Positions 1 to 7,324 are shown, counted from the stretch's first letter. The stretch: 35,349 bases of DNA from Planctomycetaceae bacterium (GCA_002726205.1 PBSL01000001.1:93389-128737), one strand, 5' to 3'. Numbers and translations: made by a program. Notes: a model not told the origin generated them from the letters alone.

Positions 1-596
1 TGTTCGCTGCCGCCGGCATCGACCATCAACGCCACCTCGTCGCCCACGGTTTCACGCGCGGTTCGAACGAGCAATTCATCGGTGGCGCGATCCCGCCGCC
101 CAAAGGGCCTCCAGCCAAGTTTGATCGCCCGAAAGCCCCTTGCGACCGTCTGTTCGAGTGCCGTTTTCAGCGGCCCCGGTTCATCAAAAAGGATCGAACC
201 GTAGGGACGAATTCGATCGCGGAAGTTTCCGCCCAACAACCGTGAGACCGGTTGTCCGCAAGCCTGTCCCATCAGGTCCCAAAGCGCTATGTCGATGCCA
301 CTGATGGCGTGCTCGACGGATCCGCCCCGCCCTTGCCAAAAAGTCGATTCACGCAGCCTGTCGCTGACCCGTTCCGGTTCCACGGCCGACTCGTCTTTCA
401 GTATCGGCCACAGAAGTTCCACCGCGCCCTCGACGAGTTTCCCCGAGGTGAAACAACTGCCCATCCCGACCAGCCCGTCTTCGCTGGTCAGTTGAACGAG
501 CGTGTGCAGATTCTCTTCGGCCGCGAGGTCCTGGACCCAACCCCCGTCGACGGTGGCTCCGGTCAACGGAATCAGTTCGAGTTCAGTGATGCGCAT
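1..596 (-). CDS. Mandelate racemase/muconate lactonizing enzyme family protein (partial, C-terminus off the left edge)
   Basis: Reading the minus strand from ATG at 596 gives a protein starting MRITELELIPLTGATVDGG that stays open to the window edge (about 198 residues). It contains the enolase-superfamily capping domain, with HAISGIDIALWDLMGQ typical of the family, followed by the start of the barrel: AIKLGWRPFGRR, where the K-x-K catalytic segment lies in relatives, and LMVDAGG, whose Asp is the first Mg2+ ligand. Such enzymes abstract a proton alpha to a carboxylate, in sugar-acid dehydratases, racemases or cycloisomerases. The remaining metal ligands and the catalytic His/Asp lie outside the window, so substrate cannot be judged. 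The membrane protein upstream ends 69 bases away on the same strand. Family confidence is high; exact function unknown. Confidence 0.85.
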   Translation of the reverse strand, partial: MRITELELIPLTGATVDGGWVQDLAAEENLHTLVQLTSEDGLVGMGSCFTSGKLVEGAVELLWPILKDESAVEPERVSDRLRESTFWQGRGGSVEHAISGIDIALWDLMGQACGQPVSRLLGGNFRDRIRPYGSILFDEPGPLKTALEQTVARGFRAIKLGWRPFGRRDRATDELLVRTARETVGDEVALMVDAGGSE

Positions 597-665
597 CGTG
601 TCGAACCGCCTGTCACACAAAGGGCACCAACAGCCAGTGCTACCGTTTCCCTCATCCTAGCGACG

Positions 666-2054
666 TCACCGGTCGTGTCGAGACGACCCACCAACATCTT
701 CGCCGAGTCCGGTGCCAACCGGCACGTGTGATCCGATCGGCTCGTACCAACCTGGGCCCGGATCACCAGCACCCCGGGCCGTCACCGAGGCCAATCTGGG
801 ACGGAACACGACCAACAGCAACAGGGGCAAATACCAGAGCACGTAGATTCCGCCCTGGTGCGAATACCAGAACTGGGTGGCCACCACCAGCGCCGCAGTG
901 TGTGAAATCAGATGTTCGAGCGTCTTACGACGTGGCCAGATCGTGAGTACGCCCAGCAAGACCAGGAAGACCACGATCACGGGAATCCGGTAGGCGAGGT
1001 TTCCCGAATTCCAGAAACCCACGACCGCCCCCCCTTCGGTAATCTCATTCCCCTGGAATTCTCTGACCACCCCGTCCATCGCAGCACCCAGCCGTAGCGA
1101 AAACAGGGGCACATCTGGCGAGGTCAATGCCACGACACCGACCAGTAACGTTCCCCCCACCCCCACCACAGCCAAGGCAAACAGAAAGCCGCGTTTCCTC
1201 TCGTAATAGACACACCACAAAGGCAACAGAAACAGGAATACAGGCAGTAGTACCAGTGACCCGCAGGCCAGGCCCATCAGAGCTCCGGCCAGCAGGGGAC
1301 GTTGGACACAAACAAATGCCCAGACACACAGCGCGGCCGGCAACACGTGATTCACTTCACCCACGTCATAGGTCGTGCACGGTATCAGGAGATAGAGTGT
1401 CGCCATCGCCACCCCCTGCCGGCGATCCCCGAAGTGATAGCGACCAACCAGGTACAGTCCAATCACCACGGCCAGATGGCCGATCACCGGGATGATCCGC
1501 GCCGCCAGTTCAGCGGCATCCGGCGCCATCCACTTCGCCACCGCGGCGGCTGCCGCGCCAGCTGCCGCCGCTGTCGGCCCCCCCTCAGCAGGCGGAATGT
1601 CCTGACCCCGCAACACACCTTCTCCCTGGGTCACCGCGGCCCGAGCCGATGACGACGGCGGATCAACGATCACCTTCGACATCACGAACGCAAAGGCTGA
1701 AACACCGAGAAACGCCAATCCCTGCGCCACGAGATTCGGCTCGATCAACGGCCGTCGTTGAAACAGTGAATCGCTGAGGAGCCGGACCAAAACCAGTCCC
1801 GAGATCCCAAAAAGCCAACTCGTACCCAGTGTCCGCAACAGGTGGTAACGATCCGGCCATTCGTCGACACTGATCCCCAGCCGCTCGGGCTCAGAGAGCA
1901 ATAGCCCCGGGGCCAGGCTAAGCAGCAACAAAATATCCAGGTTCCGCAACGACCAGATCCGGCCAAAACGGAAAAAGACCGCGATGATCAACAGCAGCGA
2001 CAGGTAAAACCATGTCGGCGCATTGACCTCATATCCGGTCAAGAAATCTTGCAT
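666..2054 (-). CDS. Polytopic integral membrane protein of unknown function
   Basis: A 462-residue very hydrophobic protein with about 10-12 predicted membrane segments, for example around residues 15-32, 38-55, 73-95, 110-130, 186-205, 235-285, 290-312 and 355-420. A non-hydrophobic insert at about residues 131-185 holds an alanine-rich run (PTAAAAGAAAAAVAKW) and Pro/Ser-rich sequence, so it is probably a flexible loop. The many segments and the short charged loops recall GT-C/GT87-type polyprenyl-phosphate glycosyltransferases, but I see no diagnostic acidic motif in the first loop, so this is only a possibility. The C-terminal 40 residues are hydrophilic and Gly/Pro-rich. The ATG at 2054 is the only good start before a long divergent intergenic region with a candidate promoter at 2234-2261. 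Confidence 0.75.
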   Translation of the reverse strand: MQDFLTGYEVNAPTWFYLSLLLIIAVFFRFGRIWSLRNLDILLLLSLAPGLLLSEPERLGISVDEWPDRYHLLRTLGTSWLFGISGLVLVRLLSDSLFQRRPLIEPNLVAQGLAFLGVSAFAFVMSKVIVDPPSSSARAAVTQGEGVLRGQDIPPAEGGPTAAAAGAAAAAVAKWMAPDAAELAARIIPVIGHLAVVIGLYLVGRYHFGDRRQGVAMATLYLLIPCTTYDVGEVNHVLPAALCVWAFVCVQRPLLAGALMGLACGSLVLLPVFLFLLPLWCVYYERKRGFLFALAVVGVGGTLLVGVVALTSPDVPLFSLRLGAAMDGVVREFQGNEITEGGAVVGFWNSGNLAYRIPVIVVFLVLLGVLTIWPRRKTLEHLISHTAALVVATQFWYSHQGGIYVLWYLPLLLLVVFRPRLASVTARGAGDPGPGWYEPIGSHVPVGTGLGEDVGGSSRHDR

Positions 2055-2233
2055 CGTCCAGCGTCACCGTGAGGCTCGCGTCGGCCAACGACGCCATCCT
2101 CTGCGACCCGTCCCCCAGTGGAATTGTCTCGCCTGCCGGCGAAAAAGACTGCAGTCGACACCCCAACCGGTATCACACTCCAGCGCCTGACCCTTGTTCC
2201 GTTCGTTCGCAATCAACGAAAGCGGTACGTATA

Positions 2234-2261
2234 AGCATACGGGCAACCACGTGGAACTCAA
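2234..2261 (-). promoter_or_regulatory. Candidate sigma70-type promoter for the membrane protein gene
   Basis: Read on the minus strand, TTGAGT (complement of 2256-2261) is followed after 16 bases by TATGCT (complement of 2234-2239). Both boxes match the sigma70 consensus at four of six positions. It would give a leader of about 170 bases before the ATG at 2054. A moderate match only. Confidence 0.3.
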
Positions 2262-2329
2262 TCCTCATCGGCCACCAGCTCAATCCCGACACCGAGTCCT
2301 GCCTTCGTGCGACTCGTCAATGCCCCCCG

Positions 2330-2346
2330 ATTGGCAAGGTGCCAAT
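2330..2346. promoter_or_regulatory. Perfect inverted repeat (possible operator) upstream of the tatA promoter
   Basis: ATTGGCA-AGG-TGCCAAT is a perfect 7-bp dyad with a 3-base centre. It ends five bases before the -35 box TTGACA at 2352, a placement typical of an activator or repressor site. It could also form a short hairpin, but it lies upstream of the likely transcription start, which favours a DNA-binding site. Confidence 0.4.
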
Positions 2347-2351
2347 TTGCG

Positions 2352-2379
2352 TTGACAATCCCTTCGAGCGGACTAAAAT
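2352..2379 (+). promoter_or_regulatory. Strong sigma70-type promoter upstream of the tatA pair
   Basis: A perfect TTGACA (2352-2357) is followed after 16 bases by TAAAAT (2374-2379), five of six matches to TATAAT. This is one of the best promoter matches in the window. Transcription would start near 2386, leaving a leader of about 220 bases before the first tatA gene at 2609. The leader holds an 8-bp stem-loop and further palindromes. Confidence 0.6.
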
Positions 2380-2448
2380 ACGTGTATTCCGCTCAACTTC
2401 CCTGCTGCTTCAGTGGGTCAATCGAGTGGACATCCGTTGGGATCCTGC

Positions 2449-2467
2449 CTTGAACCAGGGGTTCAAG
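2449..2467 (+). promoter_or_regulatory. Perfect stem-loop in the tatA leader
   Basis: CTTGAACC-AGG-GGTTCAAG is a perfect 8-bp inverted repeat with a 3-base centre, lying about 65 bases downstream of the predicted transcription start. No U-tract follows, so it is not a standard intrinsic terminator. It may be an RNA structural element or a protein-binding dyad. Confidence 0.4.
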
Positions 2468-2608
2468 AGCCGCGGGCAACCGGTTGTTCACCTCCATGGT
2501 GCTGACCGCATCGGAGAGCGGCCCCCCGCCTGTGGTATCGTCGGGCTGTCGGCAGACCGGCGCCGCAACACTTCACCGAGATTTGACGTCTAGCAAGGCA
2601 ACGCCACA

Positions 2609-2800
2609 ATGATCGCTGGCCCCTGGCAAATGCTGATCGTCCTTGCGATCATCCTGCTGCTCTTTGGCGGCAAACGGATCCCACAGGCGATGCGTTCACT
2701 CGGCCAGAGTATCACCGAGTTCAAGAAGGGGATCAAGGAACCAGAAGCCGATGACCGGCCCGACTCAAACGCCGATTCTGACCCACCCACCCCGTCCTGA
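2609..2800 (+). CDS. tatA: Sec-independent protein translocase subunit TatA/E
   Basis: A 63-residue protein with the complete TatA architecture. A short N-terminal region (MIAGPWQ) and one membrane helix (about residues 6-21, LIVLAIILLL) come first. The conserved FGGKRIP hinge follows, then an amphipathic helix (QAMRSLGQSITEFKKGIKE), then a short acidic tail. TatA oligomerises in the inner membrane to form the passage for folded twin-arginine substrates. The length is short but normal for TatA/TatE. It is followed after 40 bases by a second tatA-like gene; no tatC is in the window. The ATG at 2609 is preceded by AAGG about 10 bases upstream. Confidence 0.9.
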   Translation: MIAGPWQMLIVLAIILLLFGGKRIPQAMRSLGQSITEFKKGIKEPEADDRPDSNADSDPPTPS

Positions 2801-2840
2801 ACTTCACGCCGCATACCTCACCACGCAGACGAGACTCACC

Positions 2841-3233
2841 ATGCTCACTTCCCTCGCCTTTATTAGCCCGGGTCCGTGGGAAATCGGGATCTTTCTTGTC
2901 ATCGCTCTTCTCATGTTCGGCAAGAGGTTGCCCGAAGTCGCTCGCAACATGGGGAAAGGCCTTACGGAATTCAAGAAAGGGATGCGGGGAATCGAGGAAG
3001 ACGTCCACAACTCAGCCTCGTACGACGCGGACCCGACGGCCGACCGTCCCCACACCGATGATTCCCTCGACAACGTCTCGGCACCCAAGTTCGAACCGCC
3101 GACAGCCGCAAGCCTGCCCGACGATTCCACCGCAGCCGACGACCAACCCGACGACCAACCCGACGACCAAGCCGACGACGACCCAAGCGACACCGCTGCG
3201 GCCGATCGCTCCGACCCTGATACGCTGGCCTGA
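2841..3233 (+). CDS. tatA: Second TatA-like translocase subunit with long acidic tail
   Basis: A 130-residue protein. Residues 12-30 (PWEIGIFLVIALLMFGKRLP) form the membrane helix and the FG hinge. EVARNMGKGLTEFKKGMRGIEEDV is the amphipathic helix, very like that of the neighbouring TatA. The last 75 or so residues are strongly acidic and low complexity, with a DDQP repeat near residues 98-112. The hinge and helix look more TatA-like than TatB-like, but a TatB role is possible since the two lie in tandem and neither is labelled by sequence alone. The start at 2841 is chosen because it begins just before the membrane helix; an upstream in-frame extension would place unrelated charged sequence in front of it. 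It converges on eda with only 11 bases between stops. Confidence 0.88.
   Translation: MLTSLAFISPGPWEIGIFLVIALLMFGKRLPEVARNMGKGLTEFKKGMRGIEEDVHNSASYDADPTADRPHTDDSLDNVSAPKFEPPTAASLPDDSTAADDQPDDQPDDQADDDPSDTAAADRSDPDTLA
3136..3171 (+). repeat. Three tandem copies of a 12-base unit inside the second tatA gene
   Basis: The unit CCGACGACCAAC occurs at 3136-3147 and 3148-3159, and with one change at 3160-3171, followed by a degenerate copy. In the reading frame it encodes the D-D-Q-P repeats of the acidic tail. Because the unit is a multiple of three, copy-number change would keep the frame. Confidence 0.8.
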
Positions 3234-3244
3234 TCACGGTCCAC

Positions 3245-3895
3245 TCAGCTGGCGGCTCTGGCCGTCGCCACGGCTGCGACGTAAGCTTCCGCTTGTGATC
3301 GAATCCGCTCCATATCCCCGTCGGCGACGGCCTGCGATTCGACCAGTGCGCTGCCCAGGCCCACGGCGCACGCCCCCGCCGAGATAAAGTCGCCGATTGT
3401 CTCGAGATTCACCCCTCCGGTGGGCAACAGTCGAACCTGCGGAAGTGGCCCATGCAAGGCTTTCAGGTACCCGGGCCCCCCCACGTCGGCCGGAAACACC
3501 TTCACGATGTCGGCACCCGATTCCCAGGCCGCTACGACTTCCGTCGGTGTCAGCGCTCCGGGCATAACCACCTTGTCATATCGACGGCACAACGTGATCA
3601 CATCCCGATTCACGTTCGGCGCCACGATAAACTCGGCACCGGCCAACAACGCCGCACGTGCACTCTCCGGATCGAGCACCGTGCCGGCCCCCAGCAGGAT
3701 CTTCTCGCCCAGCGACCGCTTTACCGCGGAGAGGATCTCGAGGACTCCGGGAACCGTAAAGGTGACTTCGATCACGTCGATTCCTCCGGCGTACAACGCC
3801 TCGGCAACACCGACGAGCTGTTCACCAGAGGAGGCCCGGATGATCGCGACAATTCCGCCGTCCAGGACACGCTGCAAGTCACTCTGACGGCTCAT
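3245..3895 (-). CDS. eda: KDPG/KHG aldolase (2-dehydro-3-deoxy-phosphogluconate aldolase family)
   Basis: A 216-residue class I aldolase of the KDPG/KHG family, which cleaves 2-keto-3-deoxy-6-phosphogluconate (or 4-hydroxy-2-oxoglutarate or the galactonate analogue) to pyruvate and an aldehyde. Family marks in order are: GIVAIIR near residue 14; IEVTFTVPG, with the general-acid/base Glu at 43; GAGTVLD near 70; MPGALTPTE near 111; IVKVFPADVGG, with the Schiff-base Lys at 132; and LPTGGVN. The ATG at 3895 is chosen because GGGAG lies about 9 bases upstream; the longer frame would overlap the end of the preceding gene. That gene ends 28 bases upstream, so the two are probably cotranscribed. Substrate cannot be assigned precisely; the enolase-superfamily enzyme nearby suggests sugar-acid catabolism. 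Confidence 0.9.
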   Translation of the reverse strand: MSRQSDLQRVLDGGIVAIIRASSGEQLVGVAEALYAGGIDVIEVTFTVPGVLEILSAVKRSLGEKILLGAGTVLDPESARAALLAGAEFIVAPNVNRDVITLCRRYDKVVMPGALTPTEVVAAWESGADIVKVFPADVGGPGYLKALHGPLPQVRLLPTGGVNLETIGDFISAGACAVGLGSALVESQAVADGDMERIRSQAEAYVAAVATARAAS

Positions 3896-3923
3896 TACCC
3901 GGTCTCCCTTCGTTTCCGATTTC

Positions 3924-4409
3924 TCATTCGCATGCCGCGTACTTCTCGGCATATTCCAGAACCCAGAGATCAATGTTCTCGGCAAAACTTTCTGTATCGA
4001 CTTGCCCCAGCAACTGATAACGCGACCGATTGAACACCTCGCGATTGCGGATGGTGGCCTTGGCGACCAGTTCCACGATAGCTGCGTCCGATAGTGGACG
4101 GATCAACAGTTGCAGGCGACTGTACTGGTTAGCGGCCTTGCGGTCTGCTCCGACAGAAATGTCGTCGCGATTGATCGACGCGCCCCAGCCCTCTTCTCCC
4201 ACGATCGATTCATATCGGAAACCTGGAAACTGATCGGCCAGGCGCTGCAGGCATTCCACGATTCGCTCCGACAGCTCCAGTCGGTACTGGGAATGCAGCG
4301 CCTTGCGGTCCTCAGCCGAAAGCGCCTTCTTCGCTTCTTCACGTCCTCGCGCATCGCGGGCGTGTTCACCTCGCTGTACCGCCTGCCGAAGTCGTTCCTG
4401 AAAATCCAT
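3924..4409 (-). CDS. Conserved-looking cytoplasmic protein of unknown function
   Basis: A 161-residue soluble protein that I do not recognise. Residues 1-35 are highly charged and probably helical (FQERLRQAVQRGEHARDARG, then EEAKKAL). The middle has a compact alpha/beta look (FRYESIVGEEGWGASINRDD). The C-terminal part (LQLLIRPLSDAAIVELVAKA, then TIRNREVFNRSRYQ) is amphipathic. No signal peptide or membrane segment is visible. ATG at 4409 is preferred; a TTG codon directly before it (4410-4412) is an alternative. GAGAGA lies about 12 bases upstream. It probably shares a transcript with eda, from the candidate promoter at 4443-4471. Confidence 0.75.
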   Translation of the reverse strand: MDFQERLRQAVQRGEHARDARGREEAKKALSAEDRKALHSQYRLELSERIVECLQRLADQFPGFRYESIVGEEGWGASINRDDISVGADRKAANQYSRLQLLIRPLSDAAIVELVAKATIRNREVFNRSRYQLLGQVDTESFAENIDLWVLEYAEKYAACE

Positions 4410-4442
4410 CAATCCGGTTCTCTCATGACGGGAAATGCCGTG

Positions 4443-4471
4443 ATTCTAGAATCCATTCCACCCGCCTGCAA
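4443..4471 (-). promoter_or_regulatory. Candidate promoter for the unknown gene and eda, overlapping a 12-bp palindrome
   Basis: On the minus strand TTGCAG (complement of 4466-4471) is followed after 17 bases by TAGAAT (complement of 4443-4448). The -10 box lies inside the perfect palindrome GATTCTAGAATC (4442-4453), which could be an operator covering the -10 region. The predicted start lies about 30 bases before the ATG at 4409. Confidence 0.4.
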
Positions 4472-4537
4472 CGGCCCGCACACAGTGCGTTTTGCTGCTC
4501 TGATTGGATCAAGCCTACTCAATCGACCCGCCAGAAC

Positions 4538-4566
4538 TTGCCGCCTGGCACAATGGCCTCAATAAT
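4538..4566 (+). promoter_or_regulatory. Candidate promoter for the SHOCT-like membrane protein gene
   Basis: TTGCCG (4538-4543) and AATAAT (4561-4566, five of six matches) are separated by 17 bases. Transcription would start near 4573, which places the upstream GTG at 4575 at the very 5' end of the message and favours the ATG at 4602 as the true start. Confidence 0.4.
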
Positions 4567-4601
4567 CTCAAAGAGTGCCCCGACACACGTCCGCGATCAC
4601 C

Positions 4602-4913
4602 ATGAACCTTTATCCGCCTCAAATACAACCTGTCTCCTTACTAGCCCTTCGCCCGACTTCATCAATCTGGAGTTTTCTGCCGACGATCGCCTGCCTTGTC
4701 GGCATCCTGTGCGTTCTTCTGATCATTGCCTTTGCGATCCGAAAGCGATTTCGTCAATCCGAAGTCGCAGGTGACGATCGAATCGAGGAAATGCTCGTCG
4801 AGTACCAAGAAATGCGCCGTCAGGGTGACCTCACACCCGAAGAATTCCGATCCATCAAGAACCGGCTGCTTCTCTCGCGCGAACGCGAATCACGCCAAGA
4901 AGCTCACGATTAG
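4602..4913 (+). CDS. Small single-pass membrane protein with SHOCT-like C-terminus
   Basis: A 103-residue protein. One hydrophobic segment spans about residues 22-46 (SFLPTIACLVGILCVLLIIA) and is followed by the positively charged stop-transfer RKRFR. The C-terminal segment has the pattern of SHOCT/oligomerisation tails found at the ends of many bacterial membrane proteins (EEMLVEYQEMRRQGDLTPEE, then FRSIKNRLL). That tail has no known catalytic function and is thought to mediate oligomerisation. The ATG at 4602 is preferred over GTG 4575. The clpX gene starts 62 bases downstream; a link is not shown. Confidence 0.75.
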   Translation: MNLYPPQIQPVSLLALRPTSSIWSFLPTIACLVGILCVLLIIAFAIRKRFRQSEVAGDDRIEEMLVEYQEMRRQGDLTPEEFRSIKNRLLLSRERESRQEAHD

Positions 4914-4920
4914 GCAGTTC

Positions 4921-4948
4921 TTGACGATCAGGCAGACCGGGCTACCGT
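4921..4948 (+). promoter_or_regulatory. clpX: Weak candidate promoter for clpX
   Basis: TTGACG (4921-4926, five of six) is followed after 16 bases by TACCGT (4943-4948), which keeps only the T-A and final T of the -10 consensus. It lies between the previous stop at 4913 and the clpX start at 4976, so clpX may have its own start site as well as readthrough. Confidence 0.3.
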
Positions 4949-4975
4949 TACTCCGAATGACACACAGGACAGGAA

Positions 4976-6262
4976 ATGCCTTCCGGTCAAGATTTCACGC
5001 CGACGAAACGCGGATCCACCGGCAAGAAGAACGCGAACTGTTCTTTTTGTCGAAAGAGTTATCGTGAGGTTGGCCCCCTCGTTGAGGGCCCCGACGATGT
5101 CTACATCTGTGGTGAGTGCATCGAACTCTGCCAGTCGATCCTCGACCAGGAACATCGCCGACGCGGCGACCCCCGCCGCCTCTTCACCGAGGTCCCCACG
5201 CCCCGCCAGATCGTTGAGCATCTCGAGCAGTACGTCATCGGCCAGGAGCATGCCAAGAAGACGCTCGCCGTCGCAGTCCACAATCACTACAAGCGGTTGC
5301 TACATCACGAGCAGTCCGACGACGACGTCGAACTCGAAAAATCCAACATCATGCTCATCGGCCCGACCGGGTGCGGTAAGACGCTGATGGCCCGAACGCT
5401 CGCACGATTTCTGCAGGTCCCCTTTGCCATAGGCGACGCGACGACCTTGACTGAAGCAGGTTATGTGGGCGAGGACGTCGAAAATCTCCTGCTCAAGCTC
5501 CTCCACGCAGCAGATTTCGATATCGAGGCCGCACAACGGGGCATTCTCTTCATCGACGAGATCGACAAGATCGGGAAGACCAGTAGCAACGTTTCGATCA
5601 CCCGGGATGTCTCCGGCGAAGGCGTCCAGCAGGCGCTGCTGAAAATGCTCGAAGGAACCGTGGCCAACGTTCCTCCGCAAGGAGGCCGCAAACACCCTGA
5701 GCAGCAATACATCCAGATCGACACGACAAACATCCTGTTCATCTGTGGCGGCACGTTTGTTGGTCTCGAAGATATCATCGCCAAACGACAGGGCACGCGA
5801 ATGATCGGGTTTGGCCAGCAGATCGAACAGGATGTGGCTGAACAGCAGCGCCGCGAGTTGCTCGGGGATGTCACCGTCGACGACATCCTCGAATTTGGTC
5901 TCATCCCGGAACTCGTCGGTCGCCTTCCGGTCCTCAGCAGCCTGCTTCCTCTCGGAGAGGAGGACCTGGTCCGCATCATGACCGAGCCGAAGAATTCCCT
6001 TGTACGCCAGTTCCAGAAGTTCTTCGAACTCGAGAATGCCGAATTGACGTTCGCCCCCGAATCCCTGCGCGAAATCGCACGCAGCGCAATGACCAAGGAC
6101 ACCGGAGCGCGCGGCCTGCGGAGTGTAATCGAGGCGGCGATGTTTGAGATTCTCTTCGAGTTGCCCGAGCAGGAAGACGGTCGCAAGTATGAACTGACGG
6201 CCGAGATGGTCCGTGGCGAGGAACACATGTTCCCCCAGCAGGATGATTCGGCGGCTGCCTGA
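4976..6262 (+). CDS. clpX: ATP-dependent Clp protease ATP-binding subunit ClpX
   Basis: A 428-residue AAA+ unfoldase of typical ClpX length. The N-terminal zinc-binding domain has Cys22-x2-Cys25 and Cys45-x2-Cys48. The Walker A motif GPTGCGKT is at 129-136, the pore-1 loop GYVG at 162-165, Walker B ILFIDE at 190-195, the RKH loop GGRKHPEQQ near 237, and the ClpP-docking IGF tripeptide (MIGFG) near 277. Sensor/arginine residues are in [11 protein letters not shown]. It therefore keeps everything needed to unfold substrates and pass them to ClpP, which is not in the window. ATG at 4976 is supported by the AGGA just upstream. A long antisense open frame over the gene is a codon-bias shadow. Confidence 0.97.
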   Translation: MPSGQDFTPTKRGSTGKKNANCSFCRKSYREVGPLVEGPDDVYICGECIELCQSILDQEHRRRGDPRRLFTEVPTPRQIVEHLEQYVIGQEHAKKTLAVAVHNHYKRLLHHEQSDDDVELEKSNIMLIGPTGCGKTLMARTLARFLQVPFAIGDATTLTEAGYVGEDVENLLLKLLHAADFDIEAAQRGILFIDEIDKIGKTSSNVSITRDVSGEGVQQALLKMLEGTVANVPPQGGRKHPEQQYIQIDTTNILFICGGTFVGLEDIIAKRQGTRMIGFGQQIEQDVAEQQRRELLGDVTVDDILEFGLIPELVGRLPVLSSLLPLGEEDLVRIMTEPKNSLVRQFQKFFELENAELTFAPESLREIARSAMTKDTGARGLRSVIEAAMFEILFELPEQEDGRKYELTAEMVRGEEHMFPQQDDSAAA

Positions 6263-6280
6263 GCCGAGCAGGGGCTGCGT

Positions 6281-6310
6281 TTGTGGACCCGCGGATCCAC
6301 CCGCTATCAT
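6281..6310 (+). promoter_or_regulatory. Candidate promoter with near-perfect 18-bp palindrome in the spacer, before the FHA gene
   Basis: TATCAT (6305-6310, five of six) is preceded after 18 bases by a weak TTGTGG (6281-6286). The spacer and part of the -35 are occupied by GTGGACCCGCGGATCCAC (6283-6300), an 18-bp palindrome with one mismatched pair. A dyad within a long spacer is the arrangement used by MerR-type regulators, but no regulator gene is adjacent. The FHA gene starts at 6356. Confidence 0.3.
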
Positions 6311-6355
6311 GGGTGCGCCCGGTTCTTCCACATTCCTACATCCAAACAACTCACC

Positions 6356-7309
6356 ATGGATGTCCGCCTCGAGGTCCTCCACGAACAGGCGCGGCACCGC
6401 GAGGTGTCACTTTATCGTGACACGCTGATCGGCCGTGGTCGCGATTGCCAATTGCGAATCCCCGTCGAGGAGGTCAGCCGACAACACTGCCGCCTGAGTT
6501 TCGACGGTGAGCGACTCCTGCTGCGAGATCTCAGCAGTTCCAACGGCACAACGCTCGAGGGAAAGCGGATTCCCGCCGATCGCGATTTGCTGGTTTCTGA
6601 TGGAGACACCATCACCGTCGGCCCAGTGTCTTTCGTCGTCCACCTCAACACTTCGCAGACCACTTCGCCACAATCCCCAACGAACATCCCACCCGTCAGT
6701 CTCGAGGACACGGCCGAATTCAACGTCATCCCTGAACTCGAAACCGACAACACCAATCTTGTCGCCGATGAGAACGACCCGGCATCCCCGGCGGACGCTG
6801 CCTCTCCGTCACCGCCCCCTGCGGAAATCCAACGGGATGTTCCCCTCGTCGACGAAGCCGGCCCCGACGACGAGGGAGACTCGATCGTCGACCTTCAATT
6901 GAGCGCGTCTCCTGACCACGAAACAGAACCTCCCGACTCGTCAGCTGATGAACCCGAGGATCCCATCGCCACCGATGGCGAAGACGCTGCGGATGTCGCC
7001 GAGGCGCCCCACAAGTCCCGTTCCTTGTTTGGACTGTTCCGCCGCGGCCAGCCGTCCGCGGACGAGGACGACACGATCGACGAGGATGAGCTGATTGAGG
7101 AAGTCGGCGAGGATCCCCCGGCAGAGGACTTGTCCCCAGATCCTGAAGTTCTTTCTTCCTCGGAAGAGAGTTCCGACGACCACGCCGCAGGACAAGATGA
7201 CGACGATCACGATTCGTTCGAATTCCATCAAACCAGCGACGAAACTGATGACAACGAGCCAGTCGACGACGACAACCTGTCGGATTTTCTTGGACAATTC
7301 TCCGAATAG
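6356..7309 (+). CDS. FHA-domain protein with long acidic C-terminal region
   Basis: A 317-residue protein. The N-terminal FHA domain (about 23-95) carries the conserved LIGRGRDCQL, SRQH (Ser41, His44) and SSNG (61-64) motifs that bind phosphothreonine peptides. The remaining 220 residues are low complexity, Asp/Glu/Ser/Pro-rich and presumably disordered, with one basic island, SRSLFGLFRRGQ, near residues 221-232. No catalytic domain or membrane segment is visible, so it probably acts as a phospho-dependent adaptor; the partner kinase is not in the window. The ATG at 6356 starts immediately at the FHA fold; an earlier frame start at 6281 would add unrelated residues and lies in the candidate promoter. 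The Nramp-like gene starts 15 bases downstream. Confidence 0.88.
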   Translation: MDVRLEVLHEQARHREVSLYRDTLIGRGRDCQLRIPVEEVSRQHCRLSFDGERLLLRDLSSSNGTTLEGKRIPADRDLLVSDGDTITVGPVSFVVHLNTSQTTSPQSPTNIPPVSLEDTAEFNVIPELETDNTNLVADENDPASPADAASPSPPPAEIQRDVPLVDEAGPDDEGDSIVDLQLSASPDHETEPPDSSADEPEDPIATDGEDAADVAEAPHKSRSLFGLFRRGQPSADEDDTIDEDELIEEVGEDPPAEDLSPDPEVLSSSEESSDDHAAGQDDDDHDSFEFHQTSDETDDNEPVDDDNLSDFLGQFSE

Positions 7310-7324
7310 CAGCGAGACGACTCA

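Larger units (their letters stand above)
2055..2608. other. Divergent intergenic region with several dyads and two candidate promoters
   Basis: These 554 bases separate the minus-strand membrane protein from the plus-strand tat genes. They hold a candidate promoter facing each way, a perfect 7-bp dyad abutting the plus promoter (2330-2346), an 8-bp perfect stem-loop (2449-2467) and a 10-bp palindrome, CAACCGGTTG (2477-2486). An open frame of 174 codons crosses the region on the plus strand (2069-2593), but its product is low-complexity, rich in Arg/Pro/Ser, and has no recognisable domain, so I do not call it a gene. I recognise no known RNA family. Confidence 0.5.

Noticed and set aside
2069-2593. 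A 174-codon plus-strand frame in the intergenic region before tatA
   Set aside because: No ribosome site or recognisable domain, and it crosses the promoter and dyads.
5300-6397. A 365-codon open frame antisense to clpX
   Set aside because: It lies wholly across clpX, has no recognisable domain and is the expected shadow of GC-biased third codon positions.
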